Below are positions 16,138-24,205 of a stretch of 64,000 nt of DNA, piece after piece. The DNA comes from an uncultured Lachnospiraceae bacterium (GTDB taxonomy: Bacteria > Bacillota > Clostridia > Lachnospirales > Lachnospiraceae). Positions within the stretch are counted from its first letter, which is position 1, and each line of letters starts with the position of its first letter. A program made the translations under genes and the position numbers. Location of the stretch: contig CAMWSU010000001.1 of assembly GCA_947176965.1 (NCBI GenBank), forward strand, positions 1 to 64,000, given 5' to 3'. Under the pieces are notes generated by a model. The model was not told the DNA's origin. It was given only the letters and a program-made list of their open reading frames with translations, and did not search any database.

Positions 16138-17400
16138 TTGGAATCAGTGATATTTCATATCGATGTGAATGCAGCCTTCCTCAGTTGGGAGGCTGTTTAT
16201 CGTCTGTATCATAAGGGCGGGACGGTGGATCTTCGTGAGATTCCGGCCGCGGTAGCCGGGGATGCAAGTCTGCGCCACGGTATTATTCTTGCCAAGTCCA
16301 TACCGGCGAAGCGCTATGGCATACAGACGGGCGAAAGCATTCCGGAGGCAAAAAGAAAATGTCCGGGGCTCATACTTGCCGCGCCGAACTATAACCTGTA
16401 TGAGCGCTGCTCTGCGGCGCTGATGGAGATACTGCGGGAATACTCGGACACCGTGGAGCAGTACAGCATTGATGAGGCATTTGCGGATATGACGCAGACC
16501 TGCCATTTGTTCGGGGAGCCGGAGCAGACTGCGGAAATGATAAAGGATCGGATTCACCGGGAATTGGGATTTACGGTAAACATCGGGGTGTCGGAAAACA
16601 AGCTGCTCGCTAAGATGGCATCCGATTTTCGGAAGCCGGATAAGGTGCATACATTGTGGAAATCGGAAATACAGAGGAAAATGTGGCCGCTCTCCGTGTC
16701 GGAACTGTTTTTTGTGGGAAGGGCGACGGCGAAAAAGCTATTTTCCGTTGGAATCAGGACGATCGGGGAGCTTGCACAGGCGGATCCGGCATATATCAGG
16801 AGCATACTCAAAAAGCAGGGAGAGATCGTGTGGGCGTTTGCGAACGGGCTGGACTTTTCTCCGGTACTCAAGCAGGCACCGGCGAACAAAGGCTACGGGA
16901 ACAGTACGACGATTCCTTTTGACGTGACGGATGCAGCGACAGCCAAAAAAGTGTTGCTGGCGCTGTCAGAAACGGTGGCGGCAAGGCTTCGCGCGGATGG
17001 CGTGCAGATTGGCGTGGTTGCCGTGGGGATCAAAGACACGGACTTCTCTTATCGCTCGCATCAGCGCACGCTGACGGTCTCCACCAACATTACGCAGGAG
17101 ATTTATCAGGCGGCGTGCGGGCTGTTTGATGAGCTTTGGGGCGGGCATCCGATCCGGCATCTGGGCGTGCATACCTCCGGCGTATGCAGAGAGAACTTCA
17201 CAAGACAGATGAGTCTGTTTGAGAGGGTGGACTATGCGAAGCTGGCGCGGCTGGATACGGCGGTGGACGCTGTTCGGGAACGGTTCGGTGCGGATGCGCT
17301 GATGCGGGCAGCCTTCTTGAATCAGCCGATTGACCATATGAGCGGAGGAATTTCAAGGGAAAAGAGAGAGGCGGACTACAGCGGAATGAAACCGGAATAG
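16138..17400 (+). CDS. dinB: Y-family DNA polymerase, DinB/UmuC-like
   Basis: A 420-residue translesion polymerase. The palm begins at the N-terminus with IFHIDVNAAFLSWEA (first metal-binding Asp near residue 8), the second catalytic site is YSIDEAFADM near residues 100-109, fingers and thumb follow, with the helix-hairpin-helix region VGRATAKKLFSVGIRTIGEL near 197-216 and a little-finger domain to about 390. Start is TTG 16138, eleven bases after an AGGAGG; the longer GTG reading lies inside the SOS box. Regulated by LexA according to the promoter. Followed at ten bases by a small companion gene. Confidence 0.9.
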   Translation: MESVIFHIDVNAAFLSWEAVYRLYHKGGTVDLREIPAAVAGDASLRHGIILAKSIPAKRYGIQTGESIPEAKRKCPGLILAAPNYNLYERCSAALMEILREYSDTVEQYSIDEAFADMTQTCHLFGEPEQTAEMIKDRIHRELGFTVNIGVSENKLLAKMASDFRKPDKVHTLWKSEIQRKMWPLSVSELFFVGRATAKKLFSVGIRTIGELAQADPAYIRSILKKQGEIVWAFANGLDFSPVLKQAPANKGYGNSTTIPFDVTDAATAKKVLLALSETVAARLRADGVQIGVVAVGIKDTDFSYRSHQRTLTVSTNITQEIYQAACGLFDELWGGHPIRHLGVHTSGVCRENFTRQMSLFERVDYAKLARLDTAVDAVRERFGADALMRAAFLNQPIDHMSGGISREKREADYSGMKPE

Positions 17401-17410
17401 GAGGTGCGCG

Positions 17411-17722
17411 ATGGCATTCGGGGCAGAAAAAGAGCATCGGGACGGAAATGCAGGACGGATACGCGGGAGGCAGCAGGAGGTTGCCTGTGAATGCTGGTTT
17501 ACCAGTACCGGAAGGATGATACCATTGATGCTGAAGCTAAAAGACGAGGACGGGATGTGCCGGACCATCAGACCGATCATGGTGCATTCCGCTGAGAAAA
17601 AAATGTATGCGGGAACGCCCTTCATCGAGTTTGACTGCGAGATCGTGGTGGGGGAACAAAGGATGCGCGTATGGCTGATCTATTATCAGAGTGAGAACCG
17701 CTGGGTGCTGAATTTCCGGTGA
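17411..17722 (+). CDS. Hypothetical protein, companion of the DinB-like polymerase
   Basis: A 103-residue protein with a variable, charged N-terminus and a conserved-looking core: RMIPLMLKLKDEDGMCRTI, HSAEKKMYAGTPFIEFDCE and MRVWLIYYQSENRWVLNF. I do not recognise a named family; it is not obviously YolD-like. It begins ten bases after the polymerase gene with GGAGGTG as ribosome binding site, so both share the SOS promoter. A role with the translesion polymerase is inference from operon position. A strong terminator follows. Confidence 0.7.
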   Translation: MAFGAEKEHRDGNAGRIRGRQQEVACECWFTSTGRMIPLMLKLKDEDGMCRTIRPIMVHSAEKKMYAGTPFIEFDCEIVVGEQRMRVWLIYYQSENRWVLNFR

Positions 17723-17750
17723 TGGAGGAAATATCGACAGCAACAGAAAC

Positions 17751-17788
17751 TTCCGGTGACAGCAAGAGTTGTCACCGGAAATTTTCTT
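17751..17788 (+). terminator. Rho-independent terminator
   Basis: TTCCGGTGACA (17751-17761), loop, TGTCACCGGAA (17770-17780), then ATTTTCTTTTTTT. It ends the polymerase operon; its right arm also codes for the last residues and stop codon of the convergent EAL gene. Confidence 0.9.
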
Positions 17789-19679
17789 TTTTTATAAAAT
17801 CAATAAATGCCTGCTCTTCAAGGGGTTTTGAGAAATAATAGCCCTGAATATAATCAATCCCCAGTTCCTCGAGCACGGTCAACTGCTCTTTTGTCTCCAC
17901 ACCCTCAGAGACGACCTTTAAGTGCATATCGTGAATCATGTTCATGGCGGCGCGCAGGACGAACTTTGCTTTTTCATCCTTAAAGTATGACTGCGTCATA
18001 TCGCGGTCAAATTTCACGATCCGGACCGGCATGTCCACGATATAGTTTAAGTTTGACTGCCCGCTTCCGAAATCGTCCAGCGAAAAAGACACGCCGTAAT
18101 CGATCAAACGCCGCATGTTTTCAAGCAGCGTCTTTCGTGTGCTGATCGATGCGGATTCCGTGATTTCCAGATTGATGGATTCGGGAGCGATATGATGTTT
18201 TTGCATAATATTGATATACGTGTTTGCGAGAGCCTCGTTGTCACACTGTATGACGGAGAGGTTTGACTCGACATATTGAATGCCGTAGTCGTTCAGATTC
18301 TGTTCTTTGATAAAACGGCAGGTTTTGTCGAACATGATCTCGCCGACCTCGCTGATGAGCCCGGTCTCCTCCGCGATGGGAATAAAAAGTCCCGGCGGGA
18401 TGATGCTGCCGTCTTCCCTGCGGATGCGCGCCAATGCCTCCGCGGATACGAATTTCTTTTCTTTTGTGGAGTAAATGGGCTGATAAAACACCTCAATCCG
18501 GTCTTCTTTGATGGCGCGCGCAAGTGTGCCCAGCATTTCGTCATGCTCGCGTCGTTTTTTCACGCTGTCTTCGTCTATCGTTATAGCAGAGTCCTCCGAT
18601 GATTCCGCACAGTGGGAACGGAAATATTTGAGAACGCTGAGCATCTCCTCTGCACTTTCCGCCACCTTGCAGGAGGGGATGAGGATGTAGTTCGGCTGTA
18701 AAAATACCGGTTCCGTATCGGCATTGTCTGTAAGCCAGCTGCGCCGAAAACGGTCATAAATGATGCCGCAGGCGTGATAGAGTGCCTCCTTCTCTTCAAA
18801 TTCCAGTGAAAACTCCCGCTCATCCGTCTTGAACACCCTGACACCCGGAAGCAGGCGGATAAACTGCACGATCTCCGCCATGGCCGCCTCCATTTTGGCA
18901 GGCGTCATATTGTTGATAACATGCACATTTTCAAGTGAAAGGAGGATGCCGCAGCAGTCAATGTCCATGTGGTAGCGCTGTTTGATAAACTCAACAAATG
19001 CATAGCTGTTAAAAAACCCGGTGCTTCTGTCAATATAAATCTCAGGATTTTCAAGTTCAAAAAATAAAATGACCATTCCCATAACGCCCGCGAAACCGAC
19101 CAACAAAATCTTGCTGTTTAAGAATTGGGTCAGAGCAGCCGCAATCCATATCAGCAGCCATAGGCGAATAGCGCTGCGGCGTTTGGGATTCATTGTTTTT
19201 CCGTGCAGAAAAATCTTGAGCAGCGTTGCGAGGATCAAGAGCAGTGCGCCTACATAGGTGGCTGAGCACGCCAGACCATGTGTGTATACAATATTGTAAC
19301 CGTCATAATAAGTAGAAATGGGAAGCGCAAAGATCAGGATGGCGAGCACGGCGACCACCATCCCCAGCCTGCGGGTAAACTTGTCCGCCCTGACTAAATG
19401 ATGAATATCGGCACTTGCGTAGGCAAACGCGATATAGCCGGTTGAGATGAGCGAGACGAGATACGCCTTGCATTCGGTTTTTACAAGCCATATCGGGAGC
19501 TGAGCCTGATTGACGATGAGAACGATCGATAAAATATCCAGGATCAGACAAGCGATCGTAATGTAAAGCGCACGCAAAAAAAGTCTTCCGGTATACAGCC
19601 CGATGGTATGCTGGCGTTTATAGAAGTAAAGCAGCAGCAATAGAATGAATACGCCGCCTGTTTGCATCTGAATATTCAT
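17772..19679 (-). CDS. Membrane-bound EAL-domain c-di-GMP phosphodiesterase
   Basis: A 635-residue protein: about seven transmembrane helices in residues 1-215, a degenerate GGDEF domain at about 225-360 (TDEREF where GGDEF should be), and an EAL domain from about 385. The EAL active site is complete: SAEALAR, the metal-binding Asn in VESNLSV, NLEITES, DDFGSGQSN, VKFDRDM and SEGVETKEQ. It should hydrolyse c-di-GMP to pGpG; the GGDEF part may bind GTP or be structural. Transcribed divergently from the thymidylate kinase gene, with GAGAGGAGAG upstream of its ATG. The membrane part probably senses an unknown signal. Confidence 0.9.
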   Translation of the reverse strand: MNIQMQTGGVFILLLLLYFYKRQHTIGLYTGRLFLRALYITIACLILDILSIVLIVNQAQLPIWLVKTECKAYLVSLISTGYIAFAYASADIHHLVRADKFTRRLGMVVAVLAILIFALPISTYYDGYNIVYTHGLACSATYVGALLLILATLLKIFLHGKTMNPKRRSAIRLWLLIWIAAALTQFLNSKILLVGFAGVMGMVILFFELENPEIYIDRSTGFFNSYAFVEFIKQRYHMDIDCCGILLSLENVHVINNMTPAKMEAAMAEIVQFIRLLPGVRVFKTDEREFSLEFEEKEALYHACGIIYDRFRRSWLTDNADTEPVFLQPNYILIPSCKVAESAEEMLSVLKYFRSHCAESSEDSAITIDEDSVKKRREHDEMLGTLARAIKEDRIEVFYQPIYSTKEKKFVSAEALARIRREDGSIIPPGLFIPIAEETGLISEVGEIMFDKTCRFIKEQNLNDYGIQYVESNLSVIQCDNEALANTYINIMQKHHIAPESINLEITESASISTRKTLLENMRRLIDYGVSFSLDDFGSGQSNLNYIVDMPVRIVKFDRDMTQSYFKDEKAKFVLRAAMNMIHDMHLKVVSEGVETKEQLTVLEELGIDYIQGYYFSKPLEEQAFIDFIKKENFR

Positions 19680-19735
19680 AGTCTGAGTAACTCTCCTCTC
19701 CGATATGACCTTATTTTACCATATTTTACATTTGG

Positions 19736-19790
19736 CTGACAATTCCTGTCAGAGTTATTTTTATGCTGTTCATGACAGTAAAAAATAACT
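19736..19790. promoter_or_regulatory. Inverted repeats in divergent promoter region
   Basis: CTGACA-ATTCC-TGTCAG (19736-19752) is a perfect six-base inverted repeat, followed by a longer one with arms AGTTATTTTT (19753-19762) and AAAAATAACT (19781-19790) enclosing CTGT...ACAG. A TATAAT at 19815-19820 could serve the kinase gene and TTGTCA plus TAAAAT on the other strand the EAL gene. Looks like an operator region. Confidence 0.45.
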
Positions 19791-19893
19791 GTGGTAGATT
19801 TTTCTGTCATACGTTATAATGAAATGCATGGAGCAAAACAGATGCTGCATGAAAAAATGTTCCTACAAAGAATAGCAGGAGAACGAAACACAT

Positions 19894-20562
19894 ATGGGGA
19901 AAGCAACGGATAGCAGGGAAAACACAGGGCGGGGCAGCCTGATCGCCTTAGAGGGCATTGATGGGAGCGGAAAGAGCACACAGGCGGCGTATCTTTATGA
20001 ACGGCTAAAAAAAGAAGGCGTCTGCTGTGAGCTGACGATGGAACCGACCGCTTCGCCGATCGGGGCGTTGATCCGGCAGATTTTGAAGGGGGAGTTTCGG
20101 ACGGACAACCGTGTGATCGCGGGGTTATTTGTCGCGGATCGTTTAGATCATTTATTAAACGAAGCGGACGGGATCGCAGCAAAAGTGGAATCCGGCATGA
20201 CCGTGATCACGGACAGATACTATTTTTCCTCCTATGCCTACAACAGTGTTGATATGCCCATGGACTGGGTCATTCAGGCCAATAAGCCAAGCAGCGCGAT
20301 CCTAAGGCCGGCTGTGAATCTGTTCATCGATGTTGACCCGGACGTTGCGCTGGAGAGGATTGCGAAGAACCGCCGCCATGTGGAGCTGTTTGAGACAAAG
20401 GAAAGGCTGAGGCTCGTGCGGGAAAATTACAGGAAAGCGTTTCAGATGCTGGAAAATGAGGAGCGCTGCGTGATCATTGACGGAAACCGCCCGCAGGCAG
20501 AGATTGCGGAGAACGTATGGGGGGTCGTGTGGGAGATCCTATCTAAGGAAGCGCTTATTTAA
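19894..20562 (+). CDS. tmk: Thymidylate kinase
   Basis: A 222-residue dTMP kinase, which phosphorylates dTMP to dTDP in dTTP synthesis. Seen are the P-loop LEGIDGSGKSTQAAYL near residues 17-32, the DRY-type motif TDRYYFSSYAY near 106-116, and a Lys/Arg-containing lid region around ERIAKNRRHVE. A preceding EPT motif (TMEPTASPIG) contacts the substrate phosphate. The last codons (LSKEALI and the stop) fall inside a dispersed CTAAGGAA palindromic repeat, which thereby provides the C-terminus. A bidirectional terminator follows. Confidence 0.93.
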   Translation: MGKATDSRENTGRGSLIALEGIDGSGKSTQAAYLYERLKKEGVCCELTMEPTASPIGALIRQILKGEFRTDNRVIAGLFVADRLDHLLNEADGIAAKVESGMTVITDRYYFSSYAYNSVDMPMDWVIQANKPSSAILRPAVNLFIDVDPDVALERIAKNRRHVELFETKERLRLVRENYRKAFQMLENEERCVIIDGNRPQAEIAENVWGVVWEILSKEALI

Positions 20563-20573
20563 TCAGTGTTTCC
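20543..20573. repeat. CTAAGGAA palindromic repeat, copy 1
   Basis: CTAAGGAAGCGCTTATTTAA followed by TCAGTGTTTCC forms an imperfect stem with G-T wobbles. It overlaps the thymidylate kinase stop codon. Related copies lie at 31569, 47324 and 63426. Confidence 0.65.
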
Positions 20574-20575
20574 AT

Positions 20576-20625
20576 AAAAAACAGACCGATTCGATACAAT
20601 GGTGTATCAGATCGGTCTGTTTTTT
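20576..20625. terminator. Bidirectional rho-independent terminator
   Basis: AAAAAACAGACCGAT (from 20576) pairs with ATCGGTCTGTTTTTT (20611-20625). It has T-runs on both strands and separates the convergent thymidylate kinase and bactofilin genes. Confidence 0.9.
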
Positions 20626-20643
20626 ATGTACCAAAATTCTTTT

Positions 20644-21075
20644 TTATTCTGTCGTGGAAACCGTTTCCTGCTCCGCCGGCTTTGCTTTTTTGCGGTCAAA
20701 GGGCTTGGAGGCCGGATCAGGCTGCACGGTCGTCATGGTACACTTGCCGTCAAAGCATGCATCCTCGTCTACGATCAAAGAGCGCGCGGTAACATTGCCG
20801 GTAACTTTTGCAGTGGAGAAAAGCTCCAGTCTGCCCTGCGCGTGAATATCGCCCGTCACCCTGCCTGAAAGCGTGACATTCAACGCTGATATGTTGCCGA
20901 TGATCACGCCGTCCGTTCCGAGTATGACATTTTCCTTACACGTACAGTCGCCGTTTAAGCTGCCGTCAATGCGGATGGTTTCAGGAGCGTTGATGTTTCC
21001 GTCAAAAACAGCTCCGACGCCGATCAGTGTGCCGATTGTCTGTGTTTTTCCAACGTCAGTATTTTTTTTCCTCAT
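20644..21075 (-). CDS. Bactofilin (polymer-forming cytoskeletal protein)
   Basis: A 143-residue bactofilin. The central beta-helix is visible as repeating strands such as VFDGNINAPETIRIDGSLNG, GVIIGNISALNVTLSGRVTG and ARSLIVDEDACFDG at residues 25-115; short polar tails flank it. Bactofilins form nucleotide-independent filaments that position cell wall enzymes. It follows a LytM/M23-like gene on the same strand, a known functional pairing in other bacteria. Four tandem hairpins lie between the two genes, so the downstream bactofilin may have its own promoter or be expressed at a different level. Confidence 0.9.
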   Translation of the reverse strand: MRKKNTDVGKTQTIGTLIGVGAVFDGNINAPETIRIDGSLNGDCTCKENVILGTDGVIIGNISALNVTLSGRVTGDIHAQGRLELFSTAKVTGNVTARSLIVDEDACFDGKCTMTTVQPDPASKPFDRKKAKPAEQETVSTTE

Positions 21076-21139
21076 GATTTGTTCCTCCCTTTAGTGCATT
21101 GCATTTTGCGATGCCTGTGTTCATGTACGATTTCTCAAA

Positions 21140-21261
21140 AGAGTTTCTCTCGGAAACTCTGAAATGAGCGAAGCTCATTTTTTAGCTATAGGACTTTCAT
21201 TATCCCGAAAGAATCCGCTTCGCGGATTCTTTGAAAGATTGGTGCACCTGCGCCAATCTTT
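21140..21261. terminator. Four tandem hairpins between LytM-like and bactofilin genes
   Basis: AGAGTTTC/GGAAACTCT (21140-21160), AAATGAGC/GCTCATTT (21162-21180), AAAGAATCCGC/GCGGATTCTTT (21208-21232) and AAAGATTGGTGC/GCGCCAATCTTT (21234-21261). The last begins directly after the LytM stop codon on the minus strand and could terminate it. The last two belong to a hairpin family also found at 42753, 45225-45335 and 59494-59548. Confidence 0.75.
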
Positions 21262-21262
21262 T

Positions 21263-22036
21263 TTAGCCCTTGGTGTCCATAATGGAGAGCGGATCGATCC
21301 ATTCGTCTCCGAACAGTACCCCATAGTCCAATTCCGTGCCCTCTGAAGTGATTGTGAACAGGGAATCTCCTTTATTTACCTGTGCACCCTCTTCCACTTT
21401 CAATTCGGCATTCAGTCGGTAGAGATAGTAGGTTGTATAACCGCTTTCATGCACGATCTCGATCATGTAGCGGTAGGTGTCATCCGAACTGATCGACCTG
21501 ACCGTGCCGTTGCCGGCTGCAATAACATCGGTCCCCGCCTCAACGGTGAATGAGGTGTACGGGTGCTCGTCAGAAAAGGTGGAAGTGATTACTCCTACAC
21601 CGGAGGACGGATATAAAGTGGGAACCAATGCCTCCGCCGCTTCGCGTTCCGCTGCTTCCGCCGCTTCCCGCTCGGCATCTGCAATTGCCTGCAGCTCCTG
21701 TTCGCGCGCGTCTAAATCTGAGCGGACCGTGGCAAGCTCATCCTCCAATGCCTGTTTTTCCTGTGCCCATTTGTCTTTTTCGTCTTCCCATTCCGAAACG
21801 AGCCGTTCTTCGGCAAGCTGTTGTTCACGAAGCTTTTGCCGCAGTCCGCTCTCGTCCCGCACTTGGGTCAGCGCCTGATAGCTGAGCCATCCGGCAGCGG
21901 CCAAAATCGTAAAAACGAGAACAAACAACAGATGCAGCGTAGAGCGTGCAATGCGAAAGCGCCGATTGCGTCTGTCTATGTTGGAGACAAAAAGTACGGA
22001 ATAGGATTCCTTGCGTTTATGTCGTCGGTTCTTCAT
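21263..22036 (-). CDS. LytM/M23-like envelope protein, zinc site degenerate
   Basis: A 257-residue protein: basic N-terminus, one transmembrane helix (about residues 31-50), a coiled coil rich in Glu, Gln and Ala (about 65-150), and a C-terminal M23 peptidase fold (about 165-255). The fold is recognisable from GVITSTFSDEHPY, VIAAGNGTVRSI and SGYTTYYLYRL...GAQVNKGDSL, but the zinc ligands are missing: the HxGxD position reads SFTVE, the YAHL His is Tyr, and the HLHF motif reads ELDYGV. It is therefore probably a non-catalytic scaffold, like EnvC-type activators. A good promoter lies upstream at 22081-22109. Confidence 0.82.
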   Translation of the reverse strand: MKNRRHKRKESYSVLFVSNIDRRNRRFRIARSTLHLLFVLVFTILAAAGWLSYQALTQVRDESGLRQKLREQQLAEERLVSEWEDEKDKWAQEKQALEDELATVRSDLDAREQELQAIADAEREAAEAAEREAAEALVPTLYPSSGVGVITSTFSDEHPYTSFTVEAGTDVIAAGNGTVRSISSDDTYRYMIEIVHESGYTTYYLYRLNAELKVEEGAQVNKGDSLFTITSEGTELDYGVLFGDEWIDPLSIMDTKG

Positions 22037-22080
22037 ATCGCAAAACCTCCCTCGGAGTCCTGTAAGTACTCGGTACGCAT

Positions 22081-22109
22081 ATTATAGTAGCAAATCGCAA
22101 GAAAATCAA
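22081..22109 (-). promoter_or_regulatory. Sigma-A promoter, minus strand
   Basis: Reading the minus strand: TTGATT (22109-22104), 17 bases, TATAAT (22086-22081). Drives the LytM-like gene. Confidence 0.75.
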
Positions 22110-22193
22110 ATAGAAAATGCGTTTTTGGGGGTAGAAATTACCGCGTTTTGGTAAAATAAGGCGATGGAAAGCACTCTGCGGCGATTTTTTCTC

Positions 22194-22222
22194 TTGTTTT
22201 TACCGGGGAGGCACACTATAAT
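22194..22222 (+). promoter_or_regulatory. Sigma-A promoter of the sugar ABC operon
   Basis: TTGTTT (22194-22199), 17 bases, TATAAT (22217-22222), followed by a leader of about 95 bases before the ATPase gene at 22319. No catabolite-repression site could be placed with confidence. Confidence 0.65.
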
Positions 22223-22318
22223 GGGAATGCAGGAATCCGGCGTGCGGGAGTGCAAAAGCGCGCGTGTCGGAAAAAGGAGACCGGATTTGCGGGCAGCAGA
22301 AAGGCATGAGTATCGGTT

Positions 22319-23413
22319 ATGAAAGTAGTATTACAAAATTTGACAAAAAAATTTCCGAACCGCAATAAAAAGGCGGGCGGCGAGGTCGTTGCAGTGAATG
22401 ATTTTTCATTTGAGATTCCGGACGGGAAGCTCGTCGGGCTGCTCGGGCCCTCAGGCTGCGGAAAAAGCACGACGCTTTTTATGATATGCGGGCTGCAAAA
22501 GCCGACGAGCGGTAAAATCTTTTTCGGCGAGGACGATGTGACGGATTTACCGCCCGAAAACAGGGGCGTCGGCGTGGTGTTCCAAAATTATGCGCTCTAT
22601 CCGCATTTAACAGTCAGACAGAATATCACGTTTCCGCTGGAAAATCTCAAGGGTGAGGATAAGCTCACGAAGCAGGAGATGCAGGACAAAGCATATGAAG
22701 CGGCAAAGCTCGTACAGATCGAGGAATTGATGGACAGAAAGCCGAATGAGCTTTCCGGGGGCCAGCAGCAGCGCGTTGCGATCGCGCGTGCGATGGTGAA
22801 GATGCCGAAGGTGCTTTTGCTGGACGAGCCGCTTTCGAATCTCGATGCGCGCCTGCGCTTACAGACGAGGGAGGAGATCCGGCGCATTCAGCGGGAGACG
22901 GGCATTACGACCGTGTTTGTGACGCATGATCAGGAGGAAGCGATGAGCATTTCCGATGTGATCGTTGTTATGAAGGACGGCGAAGTGCAGCAGATCGGAA
23001 AGCCGCAGGATGTGTATGACGATCCGGTTAATTTATTTGTTGCGAAATTTTTGGGCACGCCGCCGGTTAATCTCTTTGACGGCGAGGTGAAGGCGGGAAC
23101 GCTCTATATCGGTGACGACGCCGTACTGTCTGTTCCGGGCGCAGCGGACGGGGCTGTGGACGTCGGCATCCGTCCCGAGGGATTTCTCTTAAAAGAAGAC
23201 GGCGCATTATGCTGTGCGCTGACGGGTGTGGAGGTCATGGGACGCGACATCAGCGTCGTCTCGACGAATCCGCATGCACAGAGCAAGGCGATCCGCTCTA
23301 TCATCAACGCGGAGAATAAAGTGGACACGGATGCGAAGGACGTCCGTTTTGCGCTAAAACCGAATAAGGTGCTCTTGTTTCAGAAAGAGACGGGAGAACG
23401 GATTTATTTTTAA
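22319..23413 (+). CDS. Sugar ABC transporter ATP-binding protein (UgpC/MsmK-like)
   Basis: A 364-residue ATPase that powers an ABC sugar importer. Walker A is GPSGCGKSTTLFM near residues 42-54, the Q-loop follows in VVFQNYALYP, the signature is LSGGQQQRVAIARA near 145, Walker B is LLLDEPLSNLD, and the switch His is in VFVTHDQEEA. The C-terminal 115 residues form the regulatory TOBE domain of MalK/UgpC-type proteins. The first gene of the operon with an FRG-domain protein, two permeases and a binding protein. Ribosome binding site is weak. Confidence 0.92.
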   Translation: MKVVLQNLTKKFPNRNKKAGGEVVAVNDFSFEIPDGKLVGLLGPSGCGKSTTLFMICGLQKPTSGKIFFGEDDVTDLPPENRGVGVVFQNYALYPHLTVRQNITFPLENLKGEDKLTKQEMQDKAYEAAKLVQIEELMDRKPNELSGGQQQRVAIARAMVKMPKVLLLDEPLSNLDARLRLQTREEIRRIQRETGITTVFVTHDQEEAMSISDVIVVMKDGEVQQIGKPQDVYDDPVNLFVAKFLGTPPVNLFDGEVKAGTLYIGDDAVLSVPGAADGAVDVGIRPEGFLLKEDGALCCALTGVEVMGRDISVVSTNPHAQSKAIRSIINAENKVDTDAKDVRFALKPNKVLLFQKETGERIYF

Positions 23414-23434
23414 TACGCAGGAAGGCATACGGAT

Positions 23435-24205
23435 ATGTCAAAGATTAGTTCCTATGATGAATATATTGAAGAATTAGATGGGCGGGGCGACGTCATCGTG
23501 TTCCGCGGACAGGCAAACAGCGAGTTTGTGCTGATTCCGTCAGGACTTCGCGGAGACCACATTCGCATTGCGGACAGTCAGATGTTCCGCTTTGTCGATG
23601 AAATGAAGCAATTGTTTAATTTTGATGAGCTGACCTGTATTGAGATCGCGCAGCATTTTGCGCTTCCGACGAGAATGCTCGATTTCTCCTATTCGTTTGA
23701 CGTGGCTTTGTTTTTTGCATGCCATGACGCCAAGGGACGGTACGCGGAAAATGACGGCAAGGTGTTCATTTTTAATAAGAGTAAATATGAGCAGGCGCTC
23801 AGGGAAAGAAGAAAGCTTTCCAGCGAGGTCATCCGGAATAATAAATTTCTGTATGAATGGCTGCAAAAATACATAGATAAGGAATCAACGCTCATGGGGA
23901 ACGAGGGCGTTGATATGCCGATCTTTGTGGATGCGACGCAGCAGTTCGACCGATTATATATGCAGAAGGGGTTGTTCCTGCTCTGGGGGCGGGACGAATG
24001 CTCCCTTGAAAAAATACTGGAAAATGAACGGATACCGATGTCGCAGCTCATCGATACGATCACGATCAACGCGTCCGCCAAGCCGCGTATTTTGTCCGAG
24101 CTTGCAAAAAAGCACATCAGCGAGGATACACTATATATGAACATCGGAAAAATCAAGGATTTGGTTTATCATATCAAATATGGAGATAAACCAAAACAGG
24201 AATGA
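23435..24205 (+). CDS. FRG domain protein inside sugar ABC operon
   Basis: A 256-residue protein with the FRG domain: the namesake VIVFRGQANSEFVLIPSGLR at about residues 20-39, then IEIAQHFALPTRMLDFSYSF near 68-88 with the conserved Gln-His and Asp, and FACHDAKG. FRG domains occur in poorly characterised, often defence- or toxin-like proteins. Here it is encoded between the ATPase and permease genes of a sugar importer and its stop codon overlaps the next start (ATGA), so it is co-translated with the transporter. What it does there is unknown. Confidence 0.82.
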   Translation: MSKISSYDEYIEELDGRGDVIVFRGQANSEFVLIPSGLRGDHIRIADSQMFRFVDEMKQLFNFDELTCIEIAQHFALPTRMLDFSYSFDVALFFACHDAKGRYAENDGKVFIFNKSKYEQALRERRKLSSEVIRNNKFLYEWLQKYIDKESTLMGNEGVDMPIFVDATQQFDRLYMQKGLFLLWGRDECSLEKILENERIPMSQLIDTITINASAKPRILSELAKKHISEDTLYMNIGKIKDLVYHIKYGDKPKQE

